Source of the DNA: Saccharothrix luteola
Lineage (GTDB): Bacteria > Actinomycetota > Actinomycetes > Mycobacteriales > Pseudonocardiaceae
Length of the DNA: 64,000 nucleotides
Direction: 5' to 3'
Assembly: GCF_020859565.1 (NCBI RefSeq)
Contig: NZ_JAJHUO010000028.1
Coordinates: forward strand, 86,274 to 150,273
Numbering within the stretch: position 1 is the stretch's first letter; every line of letters starts with the position of its first letter. A program made the translations under genes and the position numbers. Positions 63,432 through 64,000 of the stretch are shown here, piece after piece. The notes below the pieces were generated by a model. That model worked only from the letters and a program-made list of their open reading frames with translations. It searched no databases and had not been told where the DNA came from.

Positions 63432-64000
63432 ATGAGGGCACTCGACAAGCGAATGATCACGACCGCGCTGGTCGTGGCCGCCGGCTTCACCCCGTTGGCA
63501 GCGCCGGCGGCCAGTGCCGCACCTCCCGCCGCCACGGGCACCACGGCTTACGCCAACCAGGTCGCCACCAAGACCCACTTCGACTGGACGCTGCTGAACA
63601 GAATCCGCCGGGCGAACGCCTACGCGGAAAGCCGTCCCGGTTTCGCCGGAATCGTGGTGCGGGACCGGAAGACCGGCGCCGTCTGGCGCAACACCCACTC
63701 CGACACCCTCGTCTGGGCCTGTTCCACGCCCAAGCTCGCCATGGTCGTCGACCTGCTGCTGCGCAACGACGCCGGCACCGTCAGCCTGACGGCGGAAGAC
63801 CGCGACCTCATGCACCGCATGCTGAACTCCAGCGACGACAACGCGGCGCACACGCTGTGGACCCGTTACGGCGGCGAGCGGGAGTTCGCGGCCCGCTTCC
63901 CGTCCTACGGGATGACCGACATGCGGTTCACCGACCAGCACCCGCACCACTGGGGCTGGATCCTCACCACGGCCGACGACCTCGACCGGCTGATCAACTA
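63432..64000 (+). CDS. secreted class A beta-lactamase-like serine hydrolase (3' truncated by window end)
   Basis: 189 codons visible. Signal peptide to about residue 30 ('TTALVVAAGFTPLAAPAASA'). The SxxK nucleophile is S98-T-P-K101 in 'ACSTPKLAMV'; the second motif appears as 'SSDDNAA' (134-137) where class A enzymes have SDN. The KTG region lies off the edge. The mature enzyme could be a beta-lactamase or a DD-peptidase/esterase relative. It has its own promoter gap of 114 bp and need not belong to the cluster. Confidence 0.8.
   Translation, partial: MRALDKRMITTALVVAAGFTPLAAPAASAAPPAATGTTAYANQVATKTHFDWTLLNRIRRANAYAESRPGFAGIVVRDRKTGAVWRNTHSDTLVWACSTPKLAMVVDLLLRNDAGTVSLTAEDRDLMHRMLNSSDDNAAHTLWTRYGGEREFAARFPSYGMTDMRFTDQHPHHWGWILTTADDLDRLIN

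Overview
This 64 kb window is very GC-rich. Genes are packed, start often at GTG or TTG, and many neighbours overlap by 4 nt (ATGA/GTGA). A mycothiol-type TIGR03086 domain, a DUF664/DinB protein, an AfsR/SARP regulator, a class I lysyl-tRNA synthetase and many secreted polysaccharide enzymes point to a filamentous actinomycete. A Pseudonocardiales-like genus is my guess; no 16S or other marker is present to settle it. Two blocks of poly-G running into poly-C (1-96 and about 14972-15035) look like sequencing or assembly damage.

Layout. 0.1-2.5 kb: the 3' end of a GntR/UTRA regulator, a DHA1-type MFS exporter and an AAC(3)-type acetyltransferase. 2.5-14.7 kb: one tightly overlapping minus-strand operon of five genes: DUF4132 protein, an unrecognised 1605-aa protein, MoxR-type AAA+ ATPase, DUF5682-VWA fusion and SWIM zinc-finger protein. 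This is a MoxR/VWA system of unknown cellular role. 14.9-19.3 kb: a small membrane ORF split by the assembly fault, a secreted GHL15-type glycosidase, a macro-domain protein, and an SDR with a divergent XRE regulator. 19.3-27.3 kb: a secreted pectin/galactan locus (GH53 endo-galactanase, GH43_24-like exo-galactanase, two rhamnogalacturonan acetylesterases, a ricin-lectin SGNH esterase) with strong terminators and repeated LacI-type operators. 27.9-32 kb: AraC/GyrI regulator, Nudix hydrolase, DUF3592-like membrane proteins, GNAT. 32.4-37.9 kb: a 1826-aa single-chain acetyl-CoA-carboxylase-like protein. 38-40.3 kb: a GH43 arabinofuranosidase-like protein under a perfect palindromic operator, followed directly by a decayed tnpB element.

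41.1-63.3 kb looks like a biosynthetic cluster for a homoserine-derived amino acid. It contains a homoserine O-acetyltransferase (MetX) fused to an MFS transporter, an O-acetylhomoserine-type gamma-substitution PLP enzyme, a membrane desaturase and a basic amino acid decarboxylase. The first three recall the rhizobitoxine route (O-acetylhomoserine, then a dihydro-ether, then a vinyl ether made by a desaturase-like enzyme). Around them are a PuuD-like gamma-glutamyl hydrolase, a VioC-type Fe/2OG amino acid hydroxylase with a cupin, a methyltransferase, an EamA exporter, a FemAB/BioF2-like acyltransferase, a SARP/NB-ARC/TPR regulator, a class I LysRS, an ALDH-like protein lacking the usual general-base Glu, and an MFS exporter. 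My working model is an enol-ether or related lysine-like antimetabolite, with the class I LysRS giving self-resistance or supplying aminoacyl-tRNA. The product is inferred, not shown. A class A beta-lactamase-like protein runs off the right edge. I saw no tRNA, rRNA or CRISPR array.
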